Positions 1 to 9,351 of a stretch of 64,000 nucleotides of DNA are shown here, one piece after another (position 1 is the first letter of the stretch; every line of letters begins with the position of its first letter). This DNA comes from Aliirhizobium wenxiniae (GTDB taxonomy: Bacteria; Pseudomonadota; Alphaproteobacteria; Rhizobiales; Rhizobiaceae): positions 558,001-622,000 of the forward strand of contig NZ_JACHEG010000002.1 of NCBI RefSeq assembly GCF_014201355.1. The letters are read 5' to 3'. The translations under genes and the position numbers were made by a program. The notes below the pieces were generated by a model that saw nothing but the letters and a program-made list of their open reading frames with translations, made no database searches and had not been told where the DNA came from.

Positions 1-2
1 AG

Positions 3-1289
3 GCAACCGACGAACTGCCCGACCAGCTCGGCAAGTTTCTCAACGCGATCGCTGCGCGCAATGAAAATCTCGATATCCGCATCCTCAAATGGGATATCGG
101 GCTGATCAACTCTATCACCCGCGGCGAGACGCCGTTCTACATTCTCAAGTGGATGTTCGACAAACGCATCAACCTGAAGCTGGATGGCGCGCATCCATCG
201 ATTTCATCACATCATATGAAGCTGCTGGTAATCGACGACGAGGTGGCATTCTGCGGCGGGATCGACATGACGGTCGGACGCTGGGATACGCGCGACCATG
301 CGGAAAAAGAACCGCTGCGCAAGTCTCCCATGGGTTTCGCGCAAGGCCCCTGGCATGATGCAACAACGTGTCTTTCCGGCGAGGCGGCACGGGCGCTGGG
401 CGAAATCGCGCGGCTGCGATGGAAACGTGCAACGGACGAGGAACTGCCTGCGCCGCATGCCCTGGCGCAGAAAGATACGCCCTGGCCGGATGGCCTCGAT
501 GTCGGTTTCCATGACATCGCAATCGGCATCGCGCGAACCGCCCCGGAATATGACGATCGCGAGCAGGTCGTCGAGATCGAGACCGCCAAGCTTGCAATCA
601 TCGCCGCGGTGAAAAAGACGCTCTATGTGGAAAGCCAGTATTTCGCTTCCCGGCGGATCGCGGAAGCCATGGCCGAGCGCCTGAAAGAACCGGACGGCCC
701 GGAGATCGTGCTGATCAATCCGGAAGGCTGCGAAGGGTTTCTGGAAGCGAAGGCAATGGACGGCGCCCGTATCCGGCTGATGAAGCTTGTCAGGGAGGCG
801 GACATCCACAACCGGTTCCGCCTTTATTATCCGGTCAATGCGGCGCGCACACCGATCTATGTCCACGCCAAGATGATGTTTGCCGACGACCGGATCGTGA
901 AGATCGGCTCGGCCAATCTGAACAACCGGTCAATGGGCTATGACACCGAGTGCGACCTCATTCTGGAGGCTTCCGAAGGGCAGACGGATCTCACGGACAA
1001 GATCATCGCCACGCGGGACGACCTGATTGCCGAACATCTGGGACGCGATGTATCGGAGGTTTCGGCAGCGATTGCGGCGCGTGGCGGGTCGATCATCGCT
1101 GCAATCGAAGCGCTGAACCGGGAAAGTGGACGCGGGCTTGTGCCAGTGCCGATGCGGGATCTGACGGCGGACGAGGAGCTGATTGCCGAATCCGATATTG
1201 CCGATCCGGAGCGCCCTGCCGGTGTACGCTATCGAACCTCCAGCTTCCTCAAGCGGAAGTTCGGGCACAAGGTGAAAAAGGCGCTCTGA
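3..1289 (+). CDS. Phospholipase D-like protein (5' end cut by window edge)
   Basis: Member of the phospholipase D superfamily, which hydrolyses or transfers phosphodiester head groups such as those of phospholipids and cardiolipin. Two HxKxxxxD motifs are visible: HMKLLVIDD followed by a GGID stretch near position 213, and HAKMMFADD followed by GSANLNNRS near position 865. This is the paired-HKD layout of a complete two-domain active site. The frame is open to the first base of the window, so the N-terminus lies upstream. The GSANLNNRS stretch after the second motif is typical of PLD/cardiolipin synthase-like proteins. The C-terminus is basic. It converges on the LysR gene that follows. It could be a PLD-type phospholipase or a cardiolipin synthase-like enzyme; the missing N-terminus prevents a choice. 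Confidence 0.85.
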   Translation, partial: ATDELPDQLGKFLNAIAARNENLDIRILKWDIGLINSITRGETPFYILKWMFDKRINLKLDGAHPSISSHHMKLLVIDDEVAFCGGIDMTVGRWDTRDHAEKEPLRKSPMGFAQGPWHDATTCLSGEAARALGEIARLRWKRATDEELPAPHALAQKDTPWPDGLDVGFHDIAIGIARTAPEYDDREQVVEIETAKLAIIAAVKKTLYVESQYFASRRIAEAMAERLKEPDGPEIVLINPEGCEGFLEAKAMDGARIRLMKLVREADIHNRFRLYYPVNAARTPIYVHAKMMFADDRIVKIGSANLNNRSMGYDTECDLILEASEGQTDLTDKIIATRDDLIAEHLGRDVSEVSAAIAARGGSIIAAIEALNRESGRGLVPVPMRDLTADEELIAESDIADPERPAGVRYRTSSFLKRKFGHKVKKAL

Positions 1290-1309
1290 ATCCATCGCGC
1301 AGGATGCGT

Positions 1310-2203
1310 TCAGAACCGTTCCGCGAGAAAATCGATAAAAGCACGGATGCGCACCGCCAGATGTTCATGCCCGGCGTAAACAGCGTGGATGTCTTCGATA
1401 TCTTCGGGATTGAAATCCTCAAGGATGGGAACGAGGCGGCCGGCCTGGATGTCCGGTTCGACATGGAAGCGGCCGACGCGGCCGATACCAAGACCATCAA
1501 CACAGAACTGACGGATAATCGATCCGCTTGAAGCTCTAAGGCTTCCGGATACGGGGCTCAGATCGATCTTGCCGGTCAGCGGATCGCGGAAAGGCCAGCC
1601 TTCTACCGAACGGCGGAAATTGAAGTTGATGCAGTTATGCGCTTCAAGATCGGCCGGTGATCGCGGCAGGCCGCGCTCGGCAATATAGGCCGGCGAGGCA
1701 ATCACCACCTGGCGGGTCTGACCGAGCTTTCGCGCCATCAGCGACGAGTCGCGCAGCGGTCCGTGGCGGATGGCGATATCCACCCGCTCGCGGATGAGAT
1801 CGACCGTATCGTCGGTCAGTGTGACATCCAGCTGGACATCCGGAAAGAGCTGCAGAAATTCGCGGGTCATCGGTAGAATGTAGAGTTCACCAAAGCCGAC
1901 CGAGGCATTGACGGACAGCGGTCCGCGCGGCAATGCCCGCCCGCCGCCGGAGACGATCTCTTCCGTATCGGCGATCTCGGCGAGGATGCGAGAGGCGCGC
2001 GCCAGATAGGTTTCGCCTTCCGGCGTCAGCTGCAGCAGGCGGGTGGAACGCACGACGAGCCGCGTACCCAACCGGTCTTCCAGACGGGTGACGAGTTTGC
2101 TGACTGCCGAGGGTGACAGCTTCAACCGTCGGCCTGCCGCCGAAAAGCTCTTCAGCTCGGCGGCGAGAACAAAGACTTCCATTTCTCCGGCACGGTTGTC
2201 CAT
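1310..2203 (-). CDS. LysR-family transcriptional regulator
   Basis: A 297-residue LysR-type regulator. The N-terminal winged helix-turn-helix lies at about residues 8-67, with the typical FxxxAxxxxLSPSAVSKLVTRLE pattern. A periplasmic-binding-protein-like effector domain follows from about residue 95 to the end. The length is normal for the family. It is transcribed away from the MFS exporter gene at 2406, with 202 bases between the two starts. That is the usual arrangement for a LysR protein controlling its neighbour; the target is inferred from position only. The effector is unknown. Confidence 0.9.
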   Translation of the reverse strand: MDNRAGEMEVFVLAAELKSFSAAGRRLKLSPSAVSKLVTRLEDRLGTRLVVRSTRLLQLTPEGETYLARASRILAEIADTEEIVSGGGRALPRGPLSVNASVGFGELYILPMTREFLQLFPDVQLDVTLTDDTVDLIRERVDIAIRHGPLRDSSLMARKLGQTRQVVIASPAYIAERGLPRSPADLEAHNCINFNFRRSVEGWPFRDPLTGKIDLSPVSGSLRASSGSIIRQFCVDGLGIGRVGRFHVEPDIQAGRLVPILEDFNPEDIEDIHAVYAGHEHLAVRIRAFIDFLAERF

Positions 2204-2405
2204 TTCGCTGTTCCCTGCTTTCGCTTTCCTATTTGCCCGGCGTGCCGCAACACCCGCTCGTTCGACATCTCATCTGTGACTTCATTTCACAGATGATTAT
2301 CCATCTATGCCGCTACACAGGCAAGTATCCAGCAACGATATTGCGGCGCATCGAACGATCTTCCCTTGGCCCCTCCTACCAAGGGATCAGGACAAGGATA
2401 CCCCA

Positions 2406-3593
2406 ATGCCTCTCGCTCTCTATGCGTTGACGGCCGGTGCATTTGGCATCGGCGTCACGGAATTCGTCATCATGGGTCTGCTGATCGATGTCAGCAAGGA
2501 TCTCGGCGTTTCGATCTCGGCTGCCGGCCTGCTTATTTCCGGTTATGCGCTCGGTGTCGTCATCGGTGCGCCGATCCTCGGCGCCATTTCCGGCAAGTGG
2601 TCGAAAAAGACCCTGCTAATGGCGCTGATGGTGGTGTTCACCATCGGCAATCTCGCCTGCGCCATCGCGCCAGACTACTGGACGCTTATGGCCGCCCGCG
2701 TGCTGACCGCCTTTGCGCATGCCTCGTTCTTCGGCGTCGGTTCGGTGGTTGCGACCAGCCTCGTCGCGCCGAACAAGAAGGCGTCCGCCATCGCCATCAT
2801 GTTCACCGGCCTCACGGTCGCGAACATTCTCGGCGTACCATTCGGTACCTGGCTCGGTCAGGCCTATGGCTGGCGCTCGACCTTCTGGGCCGTGACACTG
2901 ATCGGCGTCGCAGCATTTGCGGTGATCGCACTTCTTGTACCGAAGGACAAGGCATCCGACACACAGGAAGAAGCCTCGCAGGGCGTGCTTGCCGTGCTCG
3001 GCCGCCGCGCCGTTCTTCTCGGCCTTCTGACCACCGTGCTCTCCTGGGTGGGTGTTTTTGCCGGCTTCACATATATCGCGCCGATCCTGACGCAGATTAC
3101 CGGTTTCTCTGAAGCCGCAGTTTCGCCGATCCTGCTCGTCTTCGGTGGTGGCCTGGTGATCGGCAATCTTGCCGGCGGCTGGCTGGCAGACCGTCACCTC
3201 ATGCCGACCATCGTCGGCAGCCTGATCGCACTTGCCGTCGTGCTTCTCGCCATGACCGTCGTCATCCACCAGCCGGTGCTTATGGTCATTGCGATTGCCC
3301 TGTTCGGTGCCGCTGCATTTGCCACCGTCGCACCGCTGCAGATGTGGGTACTTGCCAAAGCCGAAGGCGCCGGCCAGGGGCTCGCCTCGTCCTTCAACAT
3401 TGCCGCCTTCAACCTCGGCAATGCGATCGGCGCATGGCTCGGCGGCGCCGTCATCGACCATGGCCCCGGTCTCGGATCCGTTACCCTGGTTGCCGGCCTC
3501 GTTCCGATCGCAGCCCTTGCAGTCGCCCTTATCGCGATCCGCATGGACAAGAGCCGCAGCGGCAATGTCACCCAGCTTTCACCGGCAGAATAA
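2406..3593 (+). CDS. MFS transporter, DHA1/AraJ-like exporter
   Basis: A 395-residue major facilitator superfamily protein with about 12 hydrophobic segments. The opening TAGAFGIGVTEFVIMGLL pattern and the later GxLxGxxxxx-type loop identify the AraJ/YdhP-like DHA1 branch of drug or sugar-efflux transporters. I chose the ATG at 2406 because it sits after an AGGATA ribosome binding site and directly precedes the first membrane segment; the frame stays open 33 codons upstream. It is divergent from the LysR gene and lies 21 bases before an aldo/keto reductase, with which it probably forms an operon. Substrate unknown. Confidence 0.88.
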   Translation: MPLALYALTAGAFGIGVTEFVIMGLLIDVSKDLGVSISAAGLLISGYALGVVIGAPILGAISGKWSKKTLLMALMVVFTIGNLACAIAPDYWTLMAARVLTAFAHASFFGVGSVVATSLVAPNKKASAIAIMFTGLTVANILGVPFGTWLGQAYGWRSTFWAVTLIGVAAFAVIALLVPKDKASDTQEEASQGVLAVLGRRAVLLGLLTTVLSWVGVFAGFTYIAPILTQITGFSEAAVSPILLVFGGGLVIGNLAGGWLADRHLMPTIVGSLIALAVVLLAMTVVIHQPVLMVIAIALFGAAAFATVAPLQMWVLAKAEGAGQGLASSFNIAAFNLGNAIGAWLGGAVIDHGPGLGSVTLVAGLVPIAALAVALIAIRMDKSRSGNVTQLSPAE

Positions 3594-3614
3594 CAGTTAG
3601 GAAGGATGACGGTC

Positions 3615-4652
3615 ATGGATTATCGCAACCTTGGAAAATCCGGGCTGAAAGTACCGGTCCTCTCCTTCGGCGCCGGAACATTCGGCGGGTCCGGCCCGCT
3701 GTTCAGCGCATGGGGGAATACGGATGTCGAGGAGGCCCGATGCATCGTCGACATCTGCCTCGAGGCCGGCGTCACCCTGTTCGATACGGCTGACGTCTAT
3801 TCGAGCGGCGCATCGGAAGAGGTGCTGGGACAGGCGATCAAAGGTCGTCGTGACGACGTGCTGATCTCCACCAAGGCTAGCCTCCCGTCCGGCGATGGAC
3901 CAAACGACTGGGGCTCGTCGCGGTCCCGGCTGATCGGAGCTGTCGAGAAAGCACTCAAACGGCTGGGCACCGAGCATATCGACATTTTCCAGTTGCATGC
4001 TTTTGATGCGTCGACCCCGGTGGAGGAAGTGGTGTCGACGCTTGACCGGCTCGTTCAAGACGGCAAGCTGCGTTACATCGGCGTTTCAAACTTCTCCGGC
4101 TGGCAGATCATGAAATCGCTGGCGGCGGCGGAAAAGAACGGTTGGACGCGTTATGTAGCCAATCAGGTCTATTATTCGCTGATCGGACGAGATTACGAAT
4201 GGGACCTGATGCCACTCGGCGAAGACCAGGGCCTTGGCGCACTGGTGTGGAGCCCGCTTGGCTGGGGCAGGCTGACCGGCAAGATCAGCCGTTCAAAGCC
4301 TATCCCGGCAGGAAGCCGTCTGCATGAGACAGCAAGTTTCGGCCCGCCGGTGGAGGACGAGCATTTCTACCGGGTCATCGATGCGCTGGAAGAGGTTGCC
4401 GCGGAAACGGAAAAGACCGTGCCGCAGGTGGCGCTCAACTGGCTGATTTCCCGGCCGACAGTCTCCTCCGTCATCATCGGCGCCCGCAACGAGGAACAAC
4501 TGAGGCAAAATCTCGGCGCAGTGGGCTGGTCGCTGACGAAAGAGCAGATCGCAAGGCTGGACGCGGCAAGCGCGGTGACGGCGCCCTATCCGCATTTCCC
4601 CTATTACCGGCAGGACGGGTTTGCGAAGCTCAATCCACCGCTTGCCGGGTGA
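3615..4652 (+). CDS. Aldo/keto reductase
   Basis: A 345-residue NADPH-dependent aldo/keto reductase of the larger voltage-gated K-channel beta-subunit/YghZ-like type, opening MDYRNLGKSGLKVPVLSFG. The catalytic tetrad can be read: Asp in LFDTADVY, Tyr in VYSSGASEE, Lys in ISTKAS and His in QLHAFD. A C-terminal cofactor-binding stretch IIGARNEEQL follows. I prefer the ATG at 3615, nine bases after AGGAAGG, over the ATG at 3606 that abuts this Shine-Dalgarno sequence. It follows the MFS gene by 21 bases and may be co-expressed with it. The natural substrate cannot be told from the sequence. Confidence 0.9.
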   Translation: MDYRNLGKSGLKVPVLSFGAGTFGGSGPLFSAWGNTDVEEARCIVDICLEAGVTLFDTADVYSSGASEEVLGQAIKGRRDDVLISTKASLPSGDGPNDWGSSRSRLIGAVEKALKRLGTEHIDIFQLHAFDASTPVEEVVSTLDRLVQDGKLRYIGVSNFSGWQIMKSLAAAEKNGWTRYVANQVYYSLIGRDYEWDLMPLGEDQGLGALVWSPLGWGRLTGKISRSKPIPAGSRLHETASFGPPVEDEHFYRVIDALEEVAAETEKTVPQVALNWLISRPTVSSVIIGARNEEQLRQNLGAVGWSLTKEQIARLDAASAVTAPYPHFPYYRQDGFAKLNPPLAG

Positions 4653-4793
4653 TTGCCGCGACACGGATCTGCATCCGACAAAATCTCGCAGTTGATCCGC
4701 CCGTCAAACAGCCCATGTAAAGAGGGCTTCATTTCTGGCCCGGCCCACTTTTCGTCTAGTCTCGGCCGGGCTTCGCTTTCCAAAGGAGTTTTC

Positions 4794-5621
4794 ATGTTCG
4801 ACGTCAGCGCAAACGGCGCAAATATCCCCGCCCTCGGTTTCGGCACTTTCCGCATGCCCGATGCCGATGTGCATCGCGTCCTGCCGGAAGCCCTGAAGCT
4901 CGGCTTCCGCCATGTCGATACCGCTCAGATCTACAAGAACGAAGCCGCCGTCGGCGATGTTCTGAAGTCTTCGGGCATTGCCCGGCAGGACATCTTTCTC
5001 ACCACCAAGGTCTGGGTCGATCGTGTCGGCCACGAAGCGTTCATCGCTTCGGTGGATGAAAGCCTGACCAAGCTGAAGACCGATCATGTCGATCTTCTTC
5101 TGCTGCATTGGCCGCAGAGCGAGATGCCGCTTGCCGACCGGATCGGCGCGCTCAACGAGCTTCGCAAAGCGGGCAAGGTCAAGAATATCGGCGTCTCCAA
5201 CTTCTCCACCGCGCTGATGGCGGAAGCGGTAAAACTGTCCGATGCGCCGATCGTCAACAACCAGGTCGAATACCACCCCTATCTCGACCAGACGAAGGTG
5301 CTGAGCGAGGCCGCAAAGACCGGCATGTCGGTGACCGCCTATTACCTGATGGCCGATGGTGCCGTGCCGAAGGACGAGGTGCTGAAGGATATCGGCGCCA
5401 AGCATGGCAAGACCGCCGCACAGGTGGTGCTGCGCTGGGCCGTGCAGCAGAAGGGCGTGATCGCGCTGTCGAAGACTGCCACGGAAAGCCGTCTGCCGGA
5501 GAATTTCGACATTTTCGACTTCGCGCTTTCGGAAGACGAGATGGCTGCGGTTCACAAGCTTGCCCGCGCGGACGGCCGCATCGTCAATCCGGGGCACCTC
5601 GCGCCGGAATGGGATAAGTAG
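4794..5621 (+). CDS. Aldo/keto reductase, 2,5-diketo-D-gluconate reductase-like
   Basis: A 275-residue aldo/keto reductase of the small monomeric type, resembling DkgA/DkgB 2,5-diketo-D-gluconate reductases. Catalytic elements: Asp and Tyr in HVDTAQIYKNE, Lys in LTTKVW, His in LLLHWPQ; the conserved IGVSNF and NQVEYHPYL stretches are present. The start at 4794 follows AAAGGAG by six bases, and the protein begins as the family does. A clear factor-independent terminator follows at 5654. It is a second, distantly related aldo/keto reductase next to the one at 3615 and belongs to a different subfamily, so it is not a recent duplicate. Confidence 0.9.
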   Translation: MFDVSANGANIPALGFGTFRMPDADVHRVLPEALKLGFRHVDTAQIYKNEAAVGDVLKSSGIARQDIFLTTKVWVDRVGHEAFIASVDESLTKLKTDHVDLLLLHWPQSEMPLADRIGALNELRKAGKVKNIGVSNFSTALMAEAVKLSDAPIVNNQVEYHPYLDQTKVLSEAAKTGMSVTAYYLMADGAVPKDEVLKDIGAKHGKTAAQVVLRWAVQQKGVIALSKTATESRLPENFDIFDFALSEDEMAAVHKLARADGRIVNPGHLAPEWDK

Positions 5622-5653
5622 TTTCCGATCCCGGTTTTCTATTGAATGACTGA

Positions 5654-5686
5654 AGCTTCGGAGAGAACATCTCCGGAGCTTTTTTG
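5654..5686 (+). terminator. Factor-independent terminator after the aldo/keto reductase
   Basis: An 11-base stem (AGCTTCGGAGA with TCTCCGGAGCT, one G-U pair) around a GAACA loop, followed by TTTTT. It ends the transcript of the reductase at 4794-5621. Confidence 0.85.
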
Positions 5687-5711
5687 TCGGAGTGATCGTG
5701 GGTGATAAACC

Positions 5712-6281
5712 TTGAATAAAAAAGAAAATCCGGACAGCACGCATCCGCTCCTGCGTCGGGTGGAAGGCCGCTTCTTTCGTTCTGTCCCGACGCCCCGGCT
5801 GGACAAGATTCTCGATCCGCCCGATCCCAAGAGCGCCGGCCGTTACCATCGTCCGGGCGAACGGATTCTCTACACCAGTGCGACGTTCGAATCGGCTGTC
5901 GCGGCGATCTCCGGCTATATGCGTCAGGATGGTCTGCCGCGCATGATGGTGCCGCTCCAGATCGGCGAAGCCTTCGTGCTTGACCAACATGACGAAGAGG
6001 CCTGCAGGGCATTCGGCATCGAAAGGGATCTTTCCAATGAACCTTGGCAGGCAGCGATTGCGGAAAACCGGGAACCGGCCTCTTGGCGCAATGCCGATAT
6101 CGCCCGCATGGCCGGAGCCGGAGGGATCATCGATCGATCCCGCAAGATGCCCGGTGCCTGGCATCTCAATCTGTTTTACTGGAATGAGGCCGGTGGTCCC
6201 AACGTGGAGATCTGCGGCGAACCGGTCGAGATCTTTCTCTCCGCCGAAGGACCGACATGGGATCGGAGCCTGACCGACTGA
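5712..6281 (+). CDS. RES-domain-like protein without an adjacent antitoxin
   Basis: A 189-residue soluble protein resembling RES-domain proteins, whose known members are NAD+-consuming toxins. Conserved features: an N-terminal RFFRSVP arginine region, then GRYHRPGERILYTS and a following acidic FESAVAAI helix, matching the Arg/Glu part of the RES fold. The expected Ser position is less clear. The start is a TTG at 5712, just after the terminator of the preceding gene. No Xre/ParS-type antitoxin gene lies beside it, unlike the RES pair at 23.8-24.9 kb. It is either a solitary RES homologue or a diverged member with another function. Confidence 0.6.
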   Translation: MNKKENPDSTHPLLRRVEGRFFRSVPTPRLDKILDPPDPKSAGRYHRPGERILYTSATFESAVAAISGYMRQDGLPRMMVPLQIGEAFVLDQHDEEACRAFGIERDLSNEPWQAAIAENREPASWRNADIARMAGAGGIIDRSRKMPGAWHLNLFYWNEAGGPNVEICGEPVEIFLSAEGPTWDRSLTD

Positions 6282-6446
6282 AACCCGGATGGGTGAGAAA
6301 CCACCCGTCCCGTCTCGCGTTTGGGAAAGAAACCACCCAAATGCAGCGCGCAGCAGCCATGATTGCGCCTGACTGTTCTGGCCAAACATTGCCTCCCCCG
6401 GCCCTCGCCATATTTTTCGAGCGGGCTGGAGAAAGAGGAGTTTTCC

Positions 6447-7754
6447 ATGCTTTTCAGAACCTTGTTGATATCGGCGGCGGTGATCGCCACGACGACGATG
6501 CCTGCTGCCGCACAACGGCGCGGTGCCGAACCGGCGCCGAAGGATTGCCCGAAAAGCCTGCCGGCCGGCACCGAATGCTTTGCCGGCCAGGATATGCGGG
6601 GCGCCTATTACTGGATTGCCAGACCGAAGAACTGGAACGGCGTGCTTGTCGTCCATGCCCATGGCGGGCCCCGGACAGCCAAGCCGAAACCCGACGATCC
6701 GGTGGAGGATCTGGAGCGTTTCGCCGTGACGGTTCAGGAGGGTTATGCCTGGGCGGGGTCCAACTATCGCCGACAGGGTTATGGCGTGCGGATGGCCGCG
6801 GCGGACACAGACAATGTGCGGCGCATCGCCGAGCGGCTGCTTGGGGAACCGAAGACCGTGCTGCTGCATGGCCAGTCATGGGGTGGCAATGTGGCGGCAA
6901 AGACCGCCGAGCTTTATGCGCTCGACTGGCGTGGCCACAAGAATTACGACGGCGTGGTGCTGACCAGCGGGCTGCTTGCAGGCGGAAGCAGCGGCTATGA
7001 CTTCCGCGCTGATCTGCGCGCCGTCTACCAGTATTACTGCAAGAACCATCCGCGTGCCGACGAGGTGCAATATCCGGTCTGGCAGGGCCTGCCCAAAGGT
7101 GCCTCTATGAAGCGCGACGAGCTGGAAAAGCGCGTCGATGAATGCACCGGCCTGTCGCTTGCAAAGGACAAGCGTTCACCGGAGCAGGCCAAGAACCTCG
7201 CCAATATTCTCGCCGTCACCCATGTGCCGGAAAAGACCCTTGTGGCGCATCTCGCCTGGGCGACGGGGATGTTTCAGGACATCGTATGGCGCAGGCTCGA
7301 CGGAAAGAACCCGTTCGACAATTCCGAAGTCCAGTACAAGGGTTCGGATGACGATGCGGCGCTGAACAAGGGCGTCGAACGGTTCAAGGCCGATCCGAAG
7401 GCACGCCGGGCGATGGTCTACGACGCCGATCTTACCGGCCAGATCATGCTGCCGACGATCACGCTACATGCCAAGGACGACCCGACGGTGTTCGTCAACC
7501 ACGAGGCCATCTACCGCCAGACCGTGGAAAAGGCCGGCAATGGCGACCTGCTGCAACAGAACTTCTCCGATGAGGCGGAACATTCGAAACTGTCGACCCC
7601 GCAATATGCAGCCCTTTTTTCGGCCATGCTGAGTTGGATCGACAAGGGAGAGAAGCCGACCAAGCAGTCCGTCGCGGCTCTCTGCGAGGAGAAACACAAG
7701 ACCTATGACGAGGCTTGCAAGCTGTTGCCGGAGTTCGAGCCGGGGCTGGAATAA
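6447..7754 (+). CDS. Exported alpha/beta hydrolase
   Basis: A 435-residue secreted alpha/beta hydrolase. A Sec signal peptide covers about residues 1-22 and ends MPAAAQ. The nucleophile elbow is GQSWGG near position 6870. A candidate acid is the Asp in HAKDDPTVF and a candidate His is in EAEHSK, giving a Ser-Asp-His triad. Four cysteines lie outside the core and may form periplasmic disulfides. The start at 6447 follows AGAGGAG by six bases. Its upstream region holds two GAAACCACCC direct repeats (about 6298 and 6330). The substrate is not evident; an esterase, lipase or peptidase role is possible. Confidence 0.82.
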   Translation: MLFRTLLISAAVIATTTMPAAAQRRGAEPAPKDCPKSLPAGTECFAGQDMRGAYYWIARPKNWNGVLVVHAHGGPRTAKPKPDDPVEDLERFAVTVQEGYAWAGSNYRRQGYGVRMAAADTDNVRRIAERLLGEPKTVLLHGQSWGGNVAAKTAELYALDWRGHKNYDGVVLTSGLLAGGSSGYDFRADLRAVYQYYCKNHPRADEVQYPVWQGLPKGASMKRDELEKRVDECTGLSLAKDKRSPEQAKNLANILAVTHVPEKTLVAHLAWATGMFQDIVWRRLDGKNPFDNSEVQYKGSDDDAALNKGVERFKADPKARRAMVYDADLTGQIMLPTITLHAKDDPTVFVNHEAIYRQTVEKAGNGDLLQQNFSDEAEHSKLSTPQYAALFSAMLSWIDKGEKPTKQSVAALCEEKHKTYDEACKLLPEFEPGLE

Positions 7755-7787
7755 AAGCACACCGGAGGCTGCCGATACCCCCTCTGT

Positions 7788-7943
7788 CCTGCCGGGCATC
7801 TCCCCCACAAGGGGGAGATCAGCTGGACGTGCCGCCCTGCCCCAAACGAGTTTCGTCAAGGCAATCCACTCGGAAGATGGTGGATAGCTGGGCGAAGATC
7901 ATGACGCTTGCCATCTCCCACTTGGGGGGAGATGGCCGGCAGG
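7788..7943 (+). repeat. RIME-like intergenic palindromic element, copy 1
   Basis: A 156-base element bounded by imperfect inverted ends (CCTGCCGGGCATCTCCC and the complement of GGGAGATGGCCGGCAGG). Each end contains a strong palindrome: ATCTCCCCC-ACAA-GGGGGAGAT at 7798-7819 and CCATCTCCC with GGGAGATGG at 7911-7935. This structure fits the Rhizobium-specific intergenic mosaic elements. It fills the gap between two convergent genes and may also act as their terminator. Related copies lie at 37234 and, as a fragment, 55812. Confidence 0.75.
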
Positions 7944-7982
7944 CAAGAGGAGACCTAGCGGCACTGACGCTGAACGGGGCAA

Positions 7983-8948
7983 TCAATCCTTGGCAAAGGT
8001 CGTCGCCGTCTGCGAGGTGGTGACCATGGTGTTGTAGTCCGAGACGATCCACTCGATGTCGTTGCCGCCGGCCTTGCGGGCGTCACCCTTGACCTTCGCG
8101 AGTAGCTCATCGAGATTACGCAGTTTGGACAGAAGCGAAGCCGGGCGGCTTTCGAAGACGTGGAAACTATCCGGGTGATCGATGGCATAGTCGTCGAATT
8201 CGCGCACCGCGCTTGCATAGGCGTCGAGTTCACCCTTAAACACGGCCATATCGACGACCGGTTTTTCGTTGTCCGGCATCAGGTCCATCATCGCTTCGGC
8301 ACGGATCATGACGTTGCGGACATGCCAGCGGGATTTGCGGCCCTCCATCTGTTCCAGCGCCTTCAGCGACGCCAGGTCGAGCTTCACCTTTTCCGCCCGC
8401 AGCGTCAGATCGGCAGCATCGCGGCGCTCCCCATAGGTCGGAGCAAGCGCTGCGATATCCTTATGATAGGCCTTGGCGCCTTCCATCTTGTCGGACTTGT
8501 AGTCCAGCCGCTCGTAATATTTGTTGGCTTTCTCGATCACCGGCGCGAGCTTCTGGTAGATCTCGACATAGGCGAGCATGGCCGCATCAAGCTCCGACAT
8601 TTTCGGCTCGGCCTTGGCTGCCTGCTCGACAGCTGCGATCTCATCGCGCACATCGTAAAGGGAGTAGAGTCCGTAAATGACCCTTTCCTTGCCGGTCGGC
8701 CCCTTCTTCATATCGACCCAGCTGCCGTAACGCTCGAGCGATTCCGAGGCGCGAATGGAGCGGTTCAAGAATTCGACATAGGCATTCATCTTGACGATCG
8801 CCGCGTCGGAGAGGTCAACCTCCGCTTCAGGCGCTGTAGAGGATTGGGCAAAAGCAGGCGTGCCGGAAAGAACCGGCGCCATCGTCGGTACCTGCAGCAA
8901 AAGCGAAACCGCGGCGACGGCAAACGCCCTCGACGTGAAAATGCGCAT
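7983..8948 (-). CDS. Exported DUF3829 family protein
   Basis: A 321-residue protein with a Sec signal peptide (about residues 1-31, ending AFAQ) and an all-helical mature part. The stretch YYERLDYKSDKMEGAKAYH is characteristic of DUF3829. Homologues are lipoproteins or periplasmic proteins of unknown function. The start at 8948 follows GGGGG by eight bases and gives a clean signal peptide; a 7-codon longer ATG start at 8969 overlaps that Shine-Dalgarno sequence. It is divergent from the chemoreceptor at 9352. No function can be assigned. Confidence 0.75.
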   Translation of the reverse strand: MRIFTSRAFAVAAVSLLLQVPTMAPVLSGTPAFAQSSTAPEAEVDLSDAAIVKMNAYVEFLNRSIRASESLERYGSWVDMKKGPTGKERVIYGLYSLYDVRDEIAAVEQAAKAEPKMSELDAAMLAYVEIYQKLAPVIEKANKYYERLDYKSDKMEGAKAYHKDIAALAPTYGERRDAADLTLRAEKVKLDLASLKALEQMEGRKSRWHVRNVMIRAEAMMDLMPDNEKPVVDMAVFKGELDAYASAVREFDDYAIDHPDSFHVFESRPASLLSKLRNLDELLAKVKGDARKAGGNDIEWIVSDYNTMVTTSQTATTFAKD

Positions 8949-9351
8949 TCTGATTACCCCCAAAGACATAGAATATTAACTAACTGAATTTGAGGTTCAA
9001 ACCGCGAAGGTCAACTACGAAAATTCGCACTTGAGTTGGATCTGCCGGATAAAAGTCGCAGACATCGGCAAGCGAACTCGAAATATCAATCGGCGTTTGC
9101 ATCGCGATGTCACCTCAACTTTGTTTCCTAACAAATATTCAGTTTTGCAACATTTTTTTCGCTTCCTGCGCATTTGATTAAATTGCGATTAAGCAACCTT
9201 GCCATAGCGTGCGGCCAAGCCCATGACAGGCCTGCATGAAAGCCCAGCCCGCGCCTCCCCGGCCTCGATAGCTTCCACTCGTGCCTTCCCTCCCCTGTCC
9301 GATCGTCCCAGGCGACCTGCGTCCACGCGGTCCATTCTCACGGTGCATGCT
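8949..9351. other. Intergenic region between divergent DUF3829 and chemoreceptor genes
   Basis: About 400 bases with no convincing gene. The stretch 9110-9200 is conspicuously AT-rich (runs of T near 9153, then TTGATTAAATTGCGATTAAG). It most likely holds the promoters of both divergent genes; I could not fix a -35/-10 pair with confidence. The chemoreceptor frame remains open here back to 9223, but the sequence is not receptor-like. Confidence 0.5.

Noticed and set aside
4704-6869. 721-codon minus-strand frame
   Set aside because: It crosses the aldo/keto reductase, a terminator and the RES-like and hydrolase genes in antisense; no family features.
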